A DNA stretch of 64,000 bases, taken from Gammaproteobacteria bacterium. GTDB taxonomy: Bacteria > Pseudomonadota > Gammaproteobacteria > Pseudomonadales > Azotimanducaceae. Shown here piece after piece: positions 52,959-61,295 of this stretch. The stretch is taken from contig JAUIAV010000007.1 of assembly GCA_030425195.1 (NCBI GenBank), positions 1-64,000 on the forward strand, written 5' to 3'. The notes beneath the pieces were generated by a model. The model was not told the DNA's origin. It worked only from the letters and a program-made list of their open reading frames with translations, and did no database searches. The number at the start of each line of letters is the position of its first letter. The stretch's first letter is position 1. Made by a program: the position numbers and the translations under genes.

Positions 52959-53501
52959 TCAACCGGGCTCTTCCACCGGGCAGAATTTCGACTCCAGATC
53001 GAGCACCATCAGCAGGCGGCCGAAGCCGATGAACTGGCCGATCATCATGCCGAGCTCCAGCACCTGCTCATCCGAATAGACGCTCTTCAGGCGATCGAAG
53101 AACGCATCGTCCATATGATGATGATCCGTGGCGAGCCGATCCGCATACTCGATGGCGAGCATCTCCCCCGTCGAAAAGCCCTCCAGCGGCCTGTCCAGAT
53201 CGAGACGCGCGATTTTCTCTTCCGTGAGGTCTCCTGCAGACTGCAGGAGTCGGACGTTCAGTCAGGTGAAGCAGTCGTTGTGACGGGCGATACGGAGACG
53301 CACCAGCTCGATCAGCTCGGCCGGAATGGACCGGCCTTCCCGCGCGGGGCCATAGAACTGGAAGTAGCTGTTGAAGAAATCCTGGGCGTTGGCCAGACCA
53401 CGCATCGTGGACGTGTCCTGTCCGCCGGCTTCCATGGCTTCCACGGCGGCGCGCGTCGCATCGTCGAGCTCTTCGTCGGGTAGCAGTCTGATTCTGGCCA
53501 T
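52959..53501 (-). CDS. Predicted selenoprotein: AhpD/carboxymuconolactone-decarboxylase-like with CxxU
   Basis: Two adjacent open segments, 53501-53265 and 53261-52959, are in the same frame, separated only by one TGA at 53264-53262. The TGA sits at residue 80 in NDC-F-T-U-LNVR, where relatives of this family have the second Cys of a redox CxxC (C77). The protein would be 180 residues: MARIRLLPDEELDDATR..., the Cys/Sec motif, then EMLAIEYADRLATDHHHMDD and ELGMMIGQFIGFGRLLMVLD, the conserved CMD C-terminal helix. Directly after the TGA is a perfect hairpin with SECIS geometry (53231-53249). The reading with selenocysteine is inference, but a nonsense mutation would not keep frame and coding past the stop or put a hairpin there. 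Confidence 0.85.
53231..53249 (-). promoter_or_regulatory. Bacterial SECIS-like hairpin
   Basis: On the mRNA strand CTCCTGCA-GTC-TGCAGGAG: an 8-bp perfect stem and a 3-base apical loop starting with G. The loop begins 20 nt after the TGA at 53264-53262. Bacterial SECIS elements need a stem-loop right after UGA, an apical loop 16-37 nt away and a G in the first two loop positions; all are met. Confidence 0.8.
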
Positions 53502-53512
53502 AGCGTCCTCAT

Positions 53513-54514
53513 TCAGCTTTCCGGGAACATCTTCTCAGGCCGGGATCGCGATGTCTGCAGCCGCATGAGGGCGGCAGCGACTGCAAGCGGATCACTGCCG
53601 CAGGTCAGGCCGCGGAGAAACTCGAAGTCATCGTCATGGGATGCCGCATGATCCAGCATTTCGGGCCCGGCTGAACGACTGAGGCGCAGCGTCTTCGTAC
53701 CTTCATGCACTCCGGCAAGCGACCCGACATCGAGGTCCGGCAGCCGGATGCCGGCCGCCCACTCGGCCAGCGCCGGATCCCGATCGAGTGTGAACCGATG
53801 CAGCGATTCCAGACCCTGCTGCCAGAGTGACGCGGCGAGCTCGCCAGCCGCTGTGCCAGACACTTCACTTTGGGGGGCCTGAGCCAGCAGCGTGCGGGCA
53901 GCATCCAGATAGGCCGTCACACGATCGCCGGAGTAGCCGTCATCCATCGATCTGCTCATGACTGTCAGCCAGGCGCCCGCGTGGGCGAACCAGGCCTGTC
54001 CGACCGGAAGAACGGCACCATCACAGGGTTTCACCACCGCCAGCGGCCAGGGCGGCATCGAATCGCTGAGCCAGTCGATACCGGCCTGAACCGCGATCGT
54101 GCTTTGCGGTACGACGCTGACCGTTACCGAGTCCCGGTCTGCAGCCTGCCGGTCATCGACCACGGTGAGCTGGAAGGCGAGCCGGGTTTCTTCACTCAGG
54201 ACCGGTGCATCGAAGGTTGCCAGCGGGCCATCCGCATCACGCAGGGTCACGCTCTCTCCGCTGGTCTGGACCCAGCTGAACGAATCGATCCGGCCATCCG
54301 GATCCGCGCTGCGGGACCCGTCCAGCGTTACGGGGTCGCCACCGGCGACTTCCTGGTCATCACCCGCGTCGGCCGTCGGTGCGGAATTCTGAGTGAAAAC
54401 CGAATCACAGAACGACGAGCTGCCGAAGCAGGCTCTCACATCCGCGTCGTCACATCCGCTCAGCAGGAGCGGGATGACGATGCAGAGAGCGGCGGGATGC
54501 AGTAGTCGGCTCAG
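53513..54514 (-). CDS. PKD/REJ-like domain lipoprotein, probable CTG start
   Basis: About 333 residues. A lipobox (IVIPLLLSGC-DDADV) appears only if translation starts upstream of GTG 54439; the sole suitable codon is CTG 54514, whose TG overlaps the ligase stop (CTGA). That gives LSRLLHPAALCIVIPLLLSGC, a proper lipoprotein signal. The next domain (APTADAGDDQEVAGGDPVTLDGSRSADPDG... SFSWVQTSGESVTL) is a PKD/REJ-type Ig fold of cell-surface proteins. The remaining helical part (LDAARTLLAQAPQSEVSG) is unrecognised. Function unknown; cell-surface adhesion or polymer binding is possible. Confidence 0.65.
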   Translation of the reverse strand: MSRLLHPAALCIVIPLLLSGCDDADVRACFGSSSFCDSVFTQNSAPTADAGDDQEVAGGDPVTLDGSRSADPDGRIDSFSWVQTSGESVTLRDADGPLATFDAPVLSEETRLAFQLTVVDDRQAADRDSVTVSVVPQSTIAVQAGIDWLSDSMPPWPLAVVKPCDGAVLPVGQAWFAHAGAWLTVMSRSMDDGYSGDRVTAYLDAARTLLAQAPQSEVSGTAAGELAASLWQQGLESLHRFTLDRDPALAEWAAGIRLPDLDVGSLAGVHEGTKTLRLSRSAGPEMLDHAASHDDDFEFLRGLTCGSDPLAVAAALMRLQTSRSRPEKMFPES

Positions 54515-56076
54515 GAAACGTTTCTCTCCCTGCCTTCCCAGTACGGCTTACGCAGCTCCGTCTTCAGGATTTTCCCGGACGGATTCCGCGGAATCGTCTC
54601 CATCCAGTCCACGCTGGTCGGGCATTTGTAGTGTGCCAGGTTCTTGCGACAGTGAGAGATCACGTCCTCCTCGGTGAGTGAATCGCTGCTGCGGCTGATG
54701 ACGGCCTTCACCGTCTCTCCCCAGCGTTCGCTCGGAACGCCGATCACCGCAGCATCCGTGATAGCCGGGTGAGCCATCAGCACATTCTCGATCTCGGCGG
54801 GATAGATGTTCTCACCACCGGAAATGATCATGTCCTTCACGCGATCGTGAATGAACAGATAACCGTCGATCAGGTATCCGGCATCTCCCGATTTGAACCA
54901 GCCGTCCTCAGTGATGCTCTCCTTCGTGGCCTCCGGGTTGTTCCAGTAGCCTTTCATGATCTGCGGACCCCGGATCCAGATCTCACCTACCTGATTGTCG
55001 CCCAGTGTCTCACCAGACTCCCGGTCGACGACCCTGATCTCATGATTGACGATGACCTTGCCGCAGGAGCGGAGCAGGTCGGCCCGCGGTCCGCCCGGGT
55101 CATGGTCCTCCGGCAGCAGCTGAGTGATGCCCGCCGTGGTCTCCGTCAGGCCATACACCTGATAGAAATCCGCCCCGAAGGTCTTCATCGCGCCTACGAG
55201 CACTTCCTCCGTGATGGGACTCGCCCCGTAGACGATGGCCTGCAGTGAAGAGTAGTCGAACTCGTGGACATTGGGCTGGGCGAGCAGAAACTGCAGGACG
55301 GCGGGCACGAATACGGAATGGGTGATCTGCCGTTCCTGCATCACACGCAGGATCTCCTGCAGTTCCACGTCGCGCAGCAGTATGGATTCGGCGCCGGCGA
55401 ACACGCCGCCCAGGGCCCAGCCGCTGCCGGACACATGAAACAGCGGCATACAGACCAGGTTGACGGCGTCGGACGTCATGGCGAGGGGCCCCGTGAGCGT
55501 CTGCTCCAGCATGTGCACCATGTTACTGTTGGTGATCTCCACGCCTTTGGGCAGACCGGTGGTTCCGCTGGTGTAGAGCTGATAGCAGGTATCTTCCGCG
55601 GACACGGGCTCGTTCGGGTCATCTTCGGATTGACCAGCTATCCACTGCTCATAGGACGGGAAGCCGGTTTCCCCGGGATCGCCGATGACGACGATATTGC
55701 TTCCGAGGTTGAGATTCATCTGCGCCAGATGACCCAGAAACTCCTCACCGACGATCAGCACCCCGGCATCGCTGTTGTTGAGTATGTATTCCATCTCCGG
55801 CGCTGCCAGCCGCCAGTTCACGGCAACCGATACTGCATTCAGCTTGGTGCCGCCGAAGAAGAGCGTGAAGTACTCGGGCGCATTCCTGTCCAGGTAGGCA
55901 ACCCGGTCCTGCCTGCCGATACCCATGGCCTTCAGCGCATTGGCCACCTGACAGGCCTCCCGATCCAGCGCGTCGTAGGTCCAGGTGCGGCCGTCGGCTT
56001 CGTAGCGGACGGCGGTCTTGCTTCCCCGCTGGTCGCGGTGGGTCCGGGTCAGATCTGCTAGCGTGTTCACGGACAT
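54511..56076 (-). CDS. Acyl-CoA synthetase (long-chain-fatty-acid-like AMP ligase)
   Basis: 521 residues, adenylate-forming enzyme. A3 motif YTSGTTGLPKGVEIT, A5 YQVYGLTETTAG, A7/A8 GEIWIRGPQIMKGYWNNPEATKESITEDGWFKSGDAGY and DRVKDMIISGGENIYPAEIE, and the catalytic Lys in NPSGKILKTEL. ATP and CoA dependent activation of a carboxylic acid. ATG 56076 is normal. The downstream lipoprotein start overlaps its stop. Roughly equal in length to the ligase at 12802-14367 but clearly a separate paralogue. Confidence 0.95.
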   Translation of the reverse strand: MSVNTLADLTRTHRDQRGSKTAVRYEADGRTWTYDALDREACQVANALKAMGIGRQDRVAYLDRNAPEYFTLFFGGTKLNAVSVAVNWRLAAPEMEYILNNSDAGVLIVGEEFLGHLAQMNLNLGSNIVVIGDPGETGFPSYEQWIAGQSEDDPNEPVSAEDTCYQLYTSGTTGLPKGVEITNSNMVHMLEQTLTGPLAMTSDAVNLVCMPLFHVSGSGWALGGVFAGAESILLRDVELQEILRVMQERQITHSVFVPAVLQFLLAQPNVHEFDYSSLQAIVYGASPITEEVLVGAMKTFGADFYQVYGLTETTAGITQLLPEDHDPGGPRADLLRSCGKVIVNHEIRVVDRESGETLGDNQVGEIWIRGPQIMKGYWNNPEATKESITEDGWFKSGDAGYLIDGYLFIHDRVKDMIISGGENIYPAEIENVLMAHPAITDAAVIGVPSERWGETVKAVISRSSDSLTEEDVISHCRKNLAHYKCPTSVDWMETIPRNPSGKILKTELRKPYWEGRERNVS

Positions 56077-56222
56077 GGCGGTGTCTCTTCTCCCCTGTCA
56101 CCCGCTTATATCCAGGCGCTGCCGGAGGGTCAATCAGTTCCTCGCTGTTTCAGAAGTGGCGCTTCCCGTAGACTGATTCGCAGCAATACGCAGGTGTGCT
56201 CAGGGAGAGTATGCACACTGCT

Positions 56223-56250
56223 GAATCGGGAATCGGGAATCGGGAATCGG
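56223..56250. repeat. GAATCGG heptamer tandem repeat
   Basis: Four exact copies of the heptamer GAATCGG just upstream of the HIT gene start (56259). The unit length is not a multiple of three, so change in copy number would affect only a leader, not a reading frame. Confidence 0.85.
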
Positions 56251-56258
56251 GACAAGGC

Positions 56259-56708
56259 ATGAGTGAGTGCGGGACATGTGAGCGCGTCCAGCATCGGGAC
56301 GACGGGAACGCTCCGCCCTGGGACTCGATCATCCGATCGGACCAATGGGACGTCGTTCACGCATACGATTCTTCACTGCTCGGCTGGATCGTGCTGGTCC
56401 CCCGGCGGCACATGGAAGCAGTCGATGAGCTGACCGAATCAGAAGGGCACGAACTCGCGGATCTGCTCAGAGGCGTCTCGTCGTTCCTGAAAAGGTTTCT
56501 GGGCTGCAGGAAGACGTACATCATGCAATTCGCCGAGCATCCCCAGCATCCTCACGTCCACTTTCACGTCGTTCCCCGGATGCCGGATATTCCTGTAGAG
56601 AACATTGGCGCCAATGTATTCAACTACCTGAGCGTTGATGAGGCATCGCGGGTACCAGAGGATGAGATGAATCGCCTGGCGCATCAGCTGAGGCAGGCGT
56701 TGGGATGA
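56259..56708 (+). CDS. HIT-family protein
   Basis: 149 residues. The histidine triad is HPHVHFHVVP (H99, H101, H103), and the N-terminal SECGTCERV has two Cys as in HIT-like phosphohydrolases that bind zinc. Members hydrolyse nucleotidyl or phosphoramidate bonds (adenosine 5'-monophosphoramidase or Ap4A-type). I place the start at ATG 56259 (MSECGTCERV); the frame is open back to 56196, but that part is the tandem repeat. Divergent from the acyl-CoA synthetase and alone on its strand. Confidence 0.88.
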   Translation: MSECGTCERVQHRDDGNAPPWDSIIRSDQWDVVHAYDSSLLGWIVLVPRRHMEAVDELTESEGHELADLLRGVSSFLKRFLGCRKTYIMQFAEHPQHPHVHFHVVPRMPDIPVENIGANVFNYLSVDEASRVPEDEMNRLAHQLRQALG

Positions 56709-56813
56709 AGGCGCGCGCTCCTGCCAGCGCTATGTCAGCAGTCACCACTGACAGAGATGTCAGTAGACCCGCAATAGAATGGGCACGTTTCCGATCTACA
56801 AGGCGCCACTCCG

Positions 56814-57401
56814 ATGAAACACTACTTCAATCCCGCAAGCAGAGCGGTCACGACGCACTGGATGCTCACGGAGCTGAACGTCGAACACGAGCAGGTGCTC
56901 ATTGACTTCCAACCGGACGGGACCGCGTCTGACGATCTCCGTGCTGTCAATCCGATGGGTAAAATTCCCGTGCTGACCGACGACGGGGTCGTGGTCACGG
57001 AAACCGCTGCGATCTGCGCATATCTTGCGGACAGATTCCCCGAGAAAGGATTCGCCCCCCCTGCGAACTCTCAGCAGCGCGGTCACTACTATCGATGTCT
57101 GTTTTTTCCGGGTACGACCCTTGAGCCGATGTTTACGACAAAGCTTCTGGGCCTGACCGACTATCCGGCGTCGTCTGTCGGCTGGGGAGATTACGATCGC
57201 TGCCTCAGCACCGTGGAATCACTGGTACCTGCCGATGAGTGGTTGCTGGGAAAGCAGTTCAGTGCCGCAGATGTGGTGCTGGGTGGCGCGCTGGACTCAG
57301 CAATCCAGTACGGATGGATAGACTCGCCGAGCAGCAGGCTCACCGGATACATCGGGCGTATCCGGGGACGCGAAGCGTACCGGAAGAGCCACGGGATCTG
57401 A
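56814..57401 (+). CDS. Glutathione S-transferase family protein
   Basis: 195 residues. Thioredoxin-like half MKHYFNPASRAVTTHWMLTELNVEHEQVLIDF with NPMGKIPVLTDDGVVVTETAAICAYLAD (cis-Pro and ES-type glutathione contact), then a helical C-terminal half ending in SAADVVLGGALDSAI. Catalytic Ser or Tyr near residue 4-10 cannot be assigned with certainty. Located beside a MarR regulator and a VOC gene, a set typical of electrophile detoxification. It is monocistronic or convergent with the MarR gene. Substrate unknown. Confidence 0.9.
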   Translation: MKHYFNPASRAVTTHWMLTELNVEHEQVLIDFQPDGTASDDLRAVNPMGKIPVLTDDGVVVTETAAICAYLADRFPEKGFAPPANSQQRGHYYRCLFFPGTTLEPMFTTKLLGLTDYPASSVGWGDYDRCLSTVESLVPADEWLLGKQFSAADVVLGGALDSAIQYGWIDSPSSRLTGYIGRIRGREAYRKSHGI

Positions 57402-57468
57402 GGCCCTGATGCTCCGCTGATCCCATCGGATGACGATGACATCGAATCCATCATCCTGCAGCGCCATT

Positions 57469-57852
57469 TCACTTCTGCTCCGGCCGTGCCCGGGATCGAT
57501 TGCGCAGATGGTCCAATATTCTGACCGCTGCTGCCAGTTCGCCAGGATCGACGTCTTCGGCGATGTGGCGCAGGTAGTCAATCCGTTCCGCGTGGGCCGC
57601 TTTGATCGCCCTCGTCCCTTCTGCACTCAGTCGAATGATCTGCCGTCTTGCGTCCTTGAGATCCGGCGTACGCGTCACGTATCCCTCCCTTTCAAGGCCG
57701 TTCACCACATGATGCATGGTGGCCCGGCTGACCATCTCGGTTTCCGCCAGCTGAGACAGGGAGCACTCGCCGCCAAAGTACAGAACCGCGAGTGCAGACA
57801 GACGTGCCCTCCCCACACCCTGCCTGTCGTCGATCCGCCGTATCTCCCGCAT
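57469..57852 (-). CDS. MarR-family transcriptional regulator
   Basis: 127 residues from ATG 57852: winged HTH with SLSQLAETEMVSRATMHHVVNGLEREGYVTRTPDLKDARRQIIRLSAEG, the MarR recognition helix and wing. An N-terminal helix (LVTLNSAITQLMREIRRID) continues in frame upstream, so CTG 57885 with an AGGAG 8 bases ahead is a plausible alternative start. MarR proteins repress by binding palindromic operators and release on binding small molecules. The probable operator TGTTAGC-AAA-GCTAACA lies in the gap to the divergent VOC gene. Confidence 0.88.
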   Translation of the reverse strand: MREIRRIDDRQGVGRARLSALAVLYFGGECSLSQLAETEMVSRATMHHVVNGLEREGYVTRTPDLKDARRQIIRLSAEGTRAIKAAHAERIDYLRHIAEDVDPGELAAAVRILDHLRNRSRARPEQK

Positions 57853-57937
57853 CAGCTGCGTGATGGCCGAATTCAGAGTAACCAGATCCTGCTCTCCTGA
57901 CTGAATGCTGATTGACTTGATCCTGGCCGACGTTCAT

Positions 57938-57954
57938 TGTTAGCAAAGCTAACA
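57938..57954. promoter_or_regulatory. Palindromic operator, probable MarR site
   Basis: TGTTAGC and GCTAACA form a perfect 7-base inverted repeat with AAA between them. It lies between the divergent MarR gene and the VOC gene at 57971, where an autorepressor would control both. Confidence 0.7.
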
Positions 57955-57970
57955 GAATCTTAATGGACTG

Positions 57971-58357
57971 ATGAAGGCGTTGCCAATGCGTCTCACGCGA
58001 CTGCATCAGGTAGGGGCGAATGCCATAGATCTCGATGAAACCAGGGCGTTTTATCTGGATATCCTGGGCGCACGCCTGATTGGCGAGTTCAATCCGCCCG
58101 GGTTGCTGTTCTTCGAGTTCTCAGGCACACGCGTGCTGTTCGAACGCAACAATCCTCAGGCCATCCTGTACTTCTGGGTTGATGACATCGAAACGGCGCA
58201 CTCAGCCCTCGCTGGAAAAGGTGTCCGGTTTGAAAGTGAACCTCATCTGATTCACCGCGACGACGAAGGCATTTTCGATAATCCCGGCACGGAGGAGTGG
58301 ATGGCGTTTTTCAGGGACCCGGGACTGAACACCATTGCCCTGACCAGTCGGCGTTGA
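57971..58357 (+). CDS. VOC family protein
   Basis: 128 residues from ATG 57971 (a second ATG 15 bases on, MRLTRLHQVG, is possible). A VOC dimer half: LHQVGANAIDLDETRAFYLDILGARL, LLFFEFSGTRVLFERNN, ILYFWVDDIETAHSALAGKGVRF and FFRDPGLNTIALTSRR. Metal-ligand positions are recognisable at the first His and the terminal region, although the last Glu is not evident. It is divergent from the MarR gene with a palindrome between them. Enzyme or binding role unknown. Confidence 0.85.
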   Translation: MKALPMRLTRLHQVGANAIDLDETRAFYLDILGARLIGEFNPPGLLFFEFSGTRVLFERNNPQAILYFWVDDIETAHSALAGKGVRFESEPHLIHRDDEGIFDNPGTEEWMAFFRDPGLNTIALTSRR

Positions 58358-58384
58358 CCTTCCGAGTGCGTTAAAATCGCACCC

Positions 58385-59383
58385 ATGAGCAAGACCGACC
58401 CCGATCGTCCCGTCGTCTCCGGTGAGAAGTTCCGGACCGAAGCCGGCTTCAGCGCCATCAAGGACGGTCTGAAGACCCGCCCAGACCCGGCACCGTCCGG
58501 CCGCAAGCCACCCTGGCTGCGCGTCCGCATGCCCGGCGGCAGCCGCTATCAGGCCGTGCGCGCCACGGTGGACGAGCATCGTCTGGCCACCGTCTGCCAG
58601 GAATCCCACTGCCCGAACATCGGCGAATGCTGGTCTGCCGGCACGGCCACCATCATGCTCATGGGCTCCGTCTGCACCCGGGCCTGCCGGTTCTGCTCGG
58701 TGGACACCGGTAATCCGAACGGGTGGCTGGATCCCGAGGAACCCGCCAACGCAGCCAGAAGTGTTGCGCTCATGGGTCTGAAGTACGTGGTCATCACCTC
58801 GGTCGATCGAGACGATCTGCCCGACGGAGGCGCGGCTCACTATGCCGCCTGCATCAGAGCCATCAAGCAGGATAATCCGCAGACGGCCGTGGAAGCGCTG
58901 ACACCCGACTTCTCCGGGCGCGAAGCCGCCGTCATCGAGGTGGTCACCGCCGGCCTGGACGTGTTCGCCCAGAATCTGGAAACCGTCGAGCGTCTGACCC
59001 ACCCCGTGCGCGATCCCAGAGCCGGATATCAGCAGACCCTGAACGTGCTGGCGCTCGGCAAGCGCGCCGCACCCGACGTCCTCACCAAATCGAGCCTCAT
59101 GCTCGGTCTCGGCGAAACCGATGACGAGATCTTCAGAGCCATGGACGACCTGAGGGCTCACGACGTTGACGTGCTGACGCTGGGACAGTACCTCCGGCCC
59201 ACGGTCAACCACCTGCCCGTCGCCCGATGGGTCACGCCGGAGGATTTCGAACGCTTCCGGGAAGCCGGCCTCGCCAGAGGTTTCCGGGAAGTTGCTTCCG
59301 GACCGCTGGTCCGTTCGAGCTACCGGGCAGACAGGGTACTCGAGGGCAACAACCTGGGACTGATCCCCGTCCGCTCCGTCTGA
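58385..59383 (+). CDS. lipA: Lipoyl synthase
   Basis: 332 residues. Radical SAM enzyme inserting two sulfurs into octanoyl-ACP/protein to form lipoyl groups. Both Fe-S clusters are visible: auxiliary C71-x4-C76-x5-C82 ([12 protein letters not shown]) and radical SAM C97-x3-C101-x2-C104 (CTRACRFC). The conserved terminal SSYRADRV with its Ser ligand is present. LipB is not in the window. A promoter-type gap of 27 bases separates it from the VOC gene, so readthrough is possible. Confidence 0.97.
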   Translation: MSKTDPDRPVVSGEKFRTEAGFSAIKDGLKTRPDPAPSGRKPPWLRVRMPGGSRYQAVRATVDEHRLATVCQESHCPNIGECWSAGTATIMLMGSVCTRACRFCSVDTGNPNGWLDPEEPANAARSVALMGLKYVVITSVDRDDLPDGGAAHYAACIRAIKQDNPQTAVEALTPDFSGREAAVIEVVTAGLDVFAQNLETVERLTHPVRDPRAGYQQTLNVLALGKRAAPDVLTKSSLMLGLGETDDEIFRAMDDLRAHDVDVLTLGQYLRPTVNHLPVARWVTPEDFERFREAGLARGFREVASGPLVRSSYRADRVLEGNNLGLIPVRSV

Positions 59384-59450
59384 TCCGGGTGACGCTCACC
59401 CTCAACTGAGCCATCATAGGCGCCCGTTTTCAGCCACGAATATCGAGTTC

Positions 59451-60809
59451 ATGAGCTTAATCACCGACCACGACGGTCCCCGCACGACGATCCAGATCAT
59501 CCCGAAGGACGGCTTTGAAACCTGGCACGACACGCTGCCCGACGCCGGCCGCAACTGGATCGGGCGTCAGCAGTTCAAAGGGAGCAGCGGCCAGATGGCC
59601 TGGCTGCCGGACGACACGGGGGCACCGGATTCCGTGGTGGTCGGCTGGGATGGCACGGATGAGTTTGCGGCACTGGGCAATCTGCCTTTCCAGCTGCCGG
59701 AAGGCGTCTACGAGCTCGCCACGCCGGTCACCCATCTGCAGCTGCTGGGCTGGGGCTTCGGCGCTTACTGCTTCGACCGGTTCAAGGCCCCTGAGCGGAA
59801 CCCGTCCGAGCTTCTGATTCCGCACGATGCGGATGCGGATGCCCTGACCATTCAGGTCAATGCCATCAGACTCGTGCGTGATCTCATCAACCTGCCTGCG
59901 GACGAGCTGAATCCGAGCCGGCTGGCGGAGGAAGCCGTGCAGCTCGCGCACAGCTACGATGCCGAGGCCACAGTTACCGTCGGCGACGGGCTTCTGAGTG
60001 CGGGATACAACACCATCCACGCGGTGGGCCGGGCGGCGGACGATGCACCCCGCCTCATAGACTTCCGCTGGGGAAACCCTGATCACCCGAAAGTGAGTCT
60101 GATCGGCAAGGGTGTGTGTTTCGACAGCGGCGGACTGGACATCAAACCGGCCAGCGGCATGCGGACCATGAAAAAGGACATGGGCGGGGCCGCGAACGTG
60201 CTGGGCCTGGCGCAGCTGATCATGGCCAGCGGCCTGCCCGTCCGTCTCCGGGTGCTGATCCCGGCCGTGGAAAACGCCATCAGCGGCAATGCTTACCGTC
60301 CCGGCGACATCATCCAGACCTACAAGGGCCTGAGCGTGGAGGTGGATAATACGGACGCGGAGGGACGGCTGGTGATGTGTGATGCGCTGGCACTGGCGGC
60401 AGAGGAAGAGCCGGAGCTGATTCTCGACTTTTCGACCCTCACCGGTGCGGCCCGGTCAGCGGTCGGCGCCGAGATCGCCTGCATGTTCTCCAACGACGAT
60501 TCGGTCGCTGCCGGCCTCCTGGCCGGCAGTGAAACGAGCGAGGACCCGGTCTGGCGGATGCCTCTGCATGCACCTTACCGCTACATGCTGGACAGCAAGG
60601 TGGCGGACACGGTGAATTCCGCCAGCCTGCCGTACGGCGGTGCGATCACCGCGGCACTGTTCCTCGAGAAATTCGTGGCCGAGGTCCCCTGGGCCCACTT
60701 CGACATCATGGCTTTCAACATCCGCCAGCGCCCGGGTCGTCCGGAGGGCGGCGAAGCCATGGGCGTGCGGGCCGCGTTCGAGTATCTGAAAGGCCGATTC
60801 GGTGGCTGA
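59451..60809 (+). CDS. Leucyl aminopeptidase family protein (M17)
   Basis: 452 residues. The M17 active-site blocks are [39 protein letters not shown] and the signature [17 protein letters not shown], together holding two metal ligands and the catalytic Lys/Arg. Removes N-terminal residues from peptides in the cytoplasm, with Mn or Zn. The N-terminal domain lacks the clear DNA-binding-type part of E. coli PepA, so this is a generic M17 enzyme. ATG 59451 ([14 protein letters not shown]) fits. It overlaps hisI by 8 bases. Confidence 0.93.
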   Translation: MSLITDHDGPRTTIQIIPKDGFETWHDTLPDAGRNWIGRQQFKGSSGQMAWLPDDTGAPDSVVVGWDGTDEFAALGNLPFQLPEGVYELATPVTHLQLLGWGFGAYCFDRFKAPERNPSELLIPHDADADALTIQVNAIRLVRDLINLPADELNPSRLAEEAVQLAHSYDAEATVTVGDGLLSAGYNTIHAVGRAADDAPRLIDFRWGNPDHPKVSLIGKGVCFDSGGLDIKPASGMRTMKKDMGGAANVLGLAQLIMASGLPVRLRVLIPAVENAISGNAYRPGDIIQTYKGLSVEVDNTDAEGRLVMCDALALAAEEEPELILDFSTLTGAARSAVGAEIACMFSNDDSVAAGLLAGSETSEDPVWRMPLHAPYRYMLDSKVADTVNSASLPYGGAITAALFLEKFVAEVPWAHFDIMAFNIRQRPGRPEGGEAMGVRAAFEYLKGRFGG

Positions 60810-61215
60810 GCTCTTCAGAGGACTGGAGCACGCGGCAGCCGGCCAGCATACGGCGCTGGCGGAGGTGCTCAATGCCCTGCCCTTCAACGAAGACGGACTG
60901 TTGCCCGCCATCGCCCAGGATGCGGAATCCGGAGAGGTCCTCATGCTCGCCTGGATGAACCTTGCTGCCATCGAACGGACTCTGGCGGAGGGTTATGCCT
61001 GCTACTACTCCCGCTCCCGCCGCACGCTCTGGCGCAAGGGCGAGACCTCGGGACACCTTCAGGCGCTCCGATCCATGCGCTTCGACTGTGACGGCGACAC
61101 CATTCTGCTCAAGGTGGCGCAGACAGGGCCCGCCTGCCACACGAATCGCGCCAGCTGCTTCTACCTGGAGGTGCAGGGCGATCGAGTAGCCGTCCTCAGC
61201 GAGCCCGAGCGGTAG
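60802..61215 (+). CDS. hisI: Phosphoribosyl-AMP cyclohydrolase
   Basis: 137 residues. Third step of histidine biosynthesis. Motifs are [25 protein letters not shown], the metal cluster DCDGDTILL and the [12 protein letters not shown] Cys pair that binds zinc. It is a single-function cyclohydrolase without the pyrophosphohydrolase HisE domain. Start GTG 60802 overlaps the M17 gene end by 8 bases, suggesting translational coupling. No other his genes are in the window, so this copy is isolated. Confidence 0.94.
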   Translation: MAELFRGLEHAAAGQHTALAEVLNALPFNEDGLLPAIAQDAESGEVLMLAWMNLAAIERTLAEGYACYYSRSRRTLWRKGETSGHLQALRSMRFDCDGDTILLKVAQTGPACHTNRASCFYLEVQGDRVAVLSEPER

Positions 61216-61295
61216 CCGGGACCGGTCGATTTTCCCTGTCCCGGCGTCTGGCATATACTCCGCCGCCCCTCAAGACACCGGGCAAGGCCCACATC

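Noticed and set aside
52959-53501. Reading the CMD-family locus as a pseudogene or two separate small genes
   Set aside because: The frame is uninterrupted apart from the TGA, both parts match one family in correct order, and a SECIS-like hairpin follows the TGA; a selenoprotein is the better reading, though not proven.
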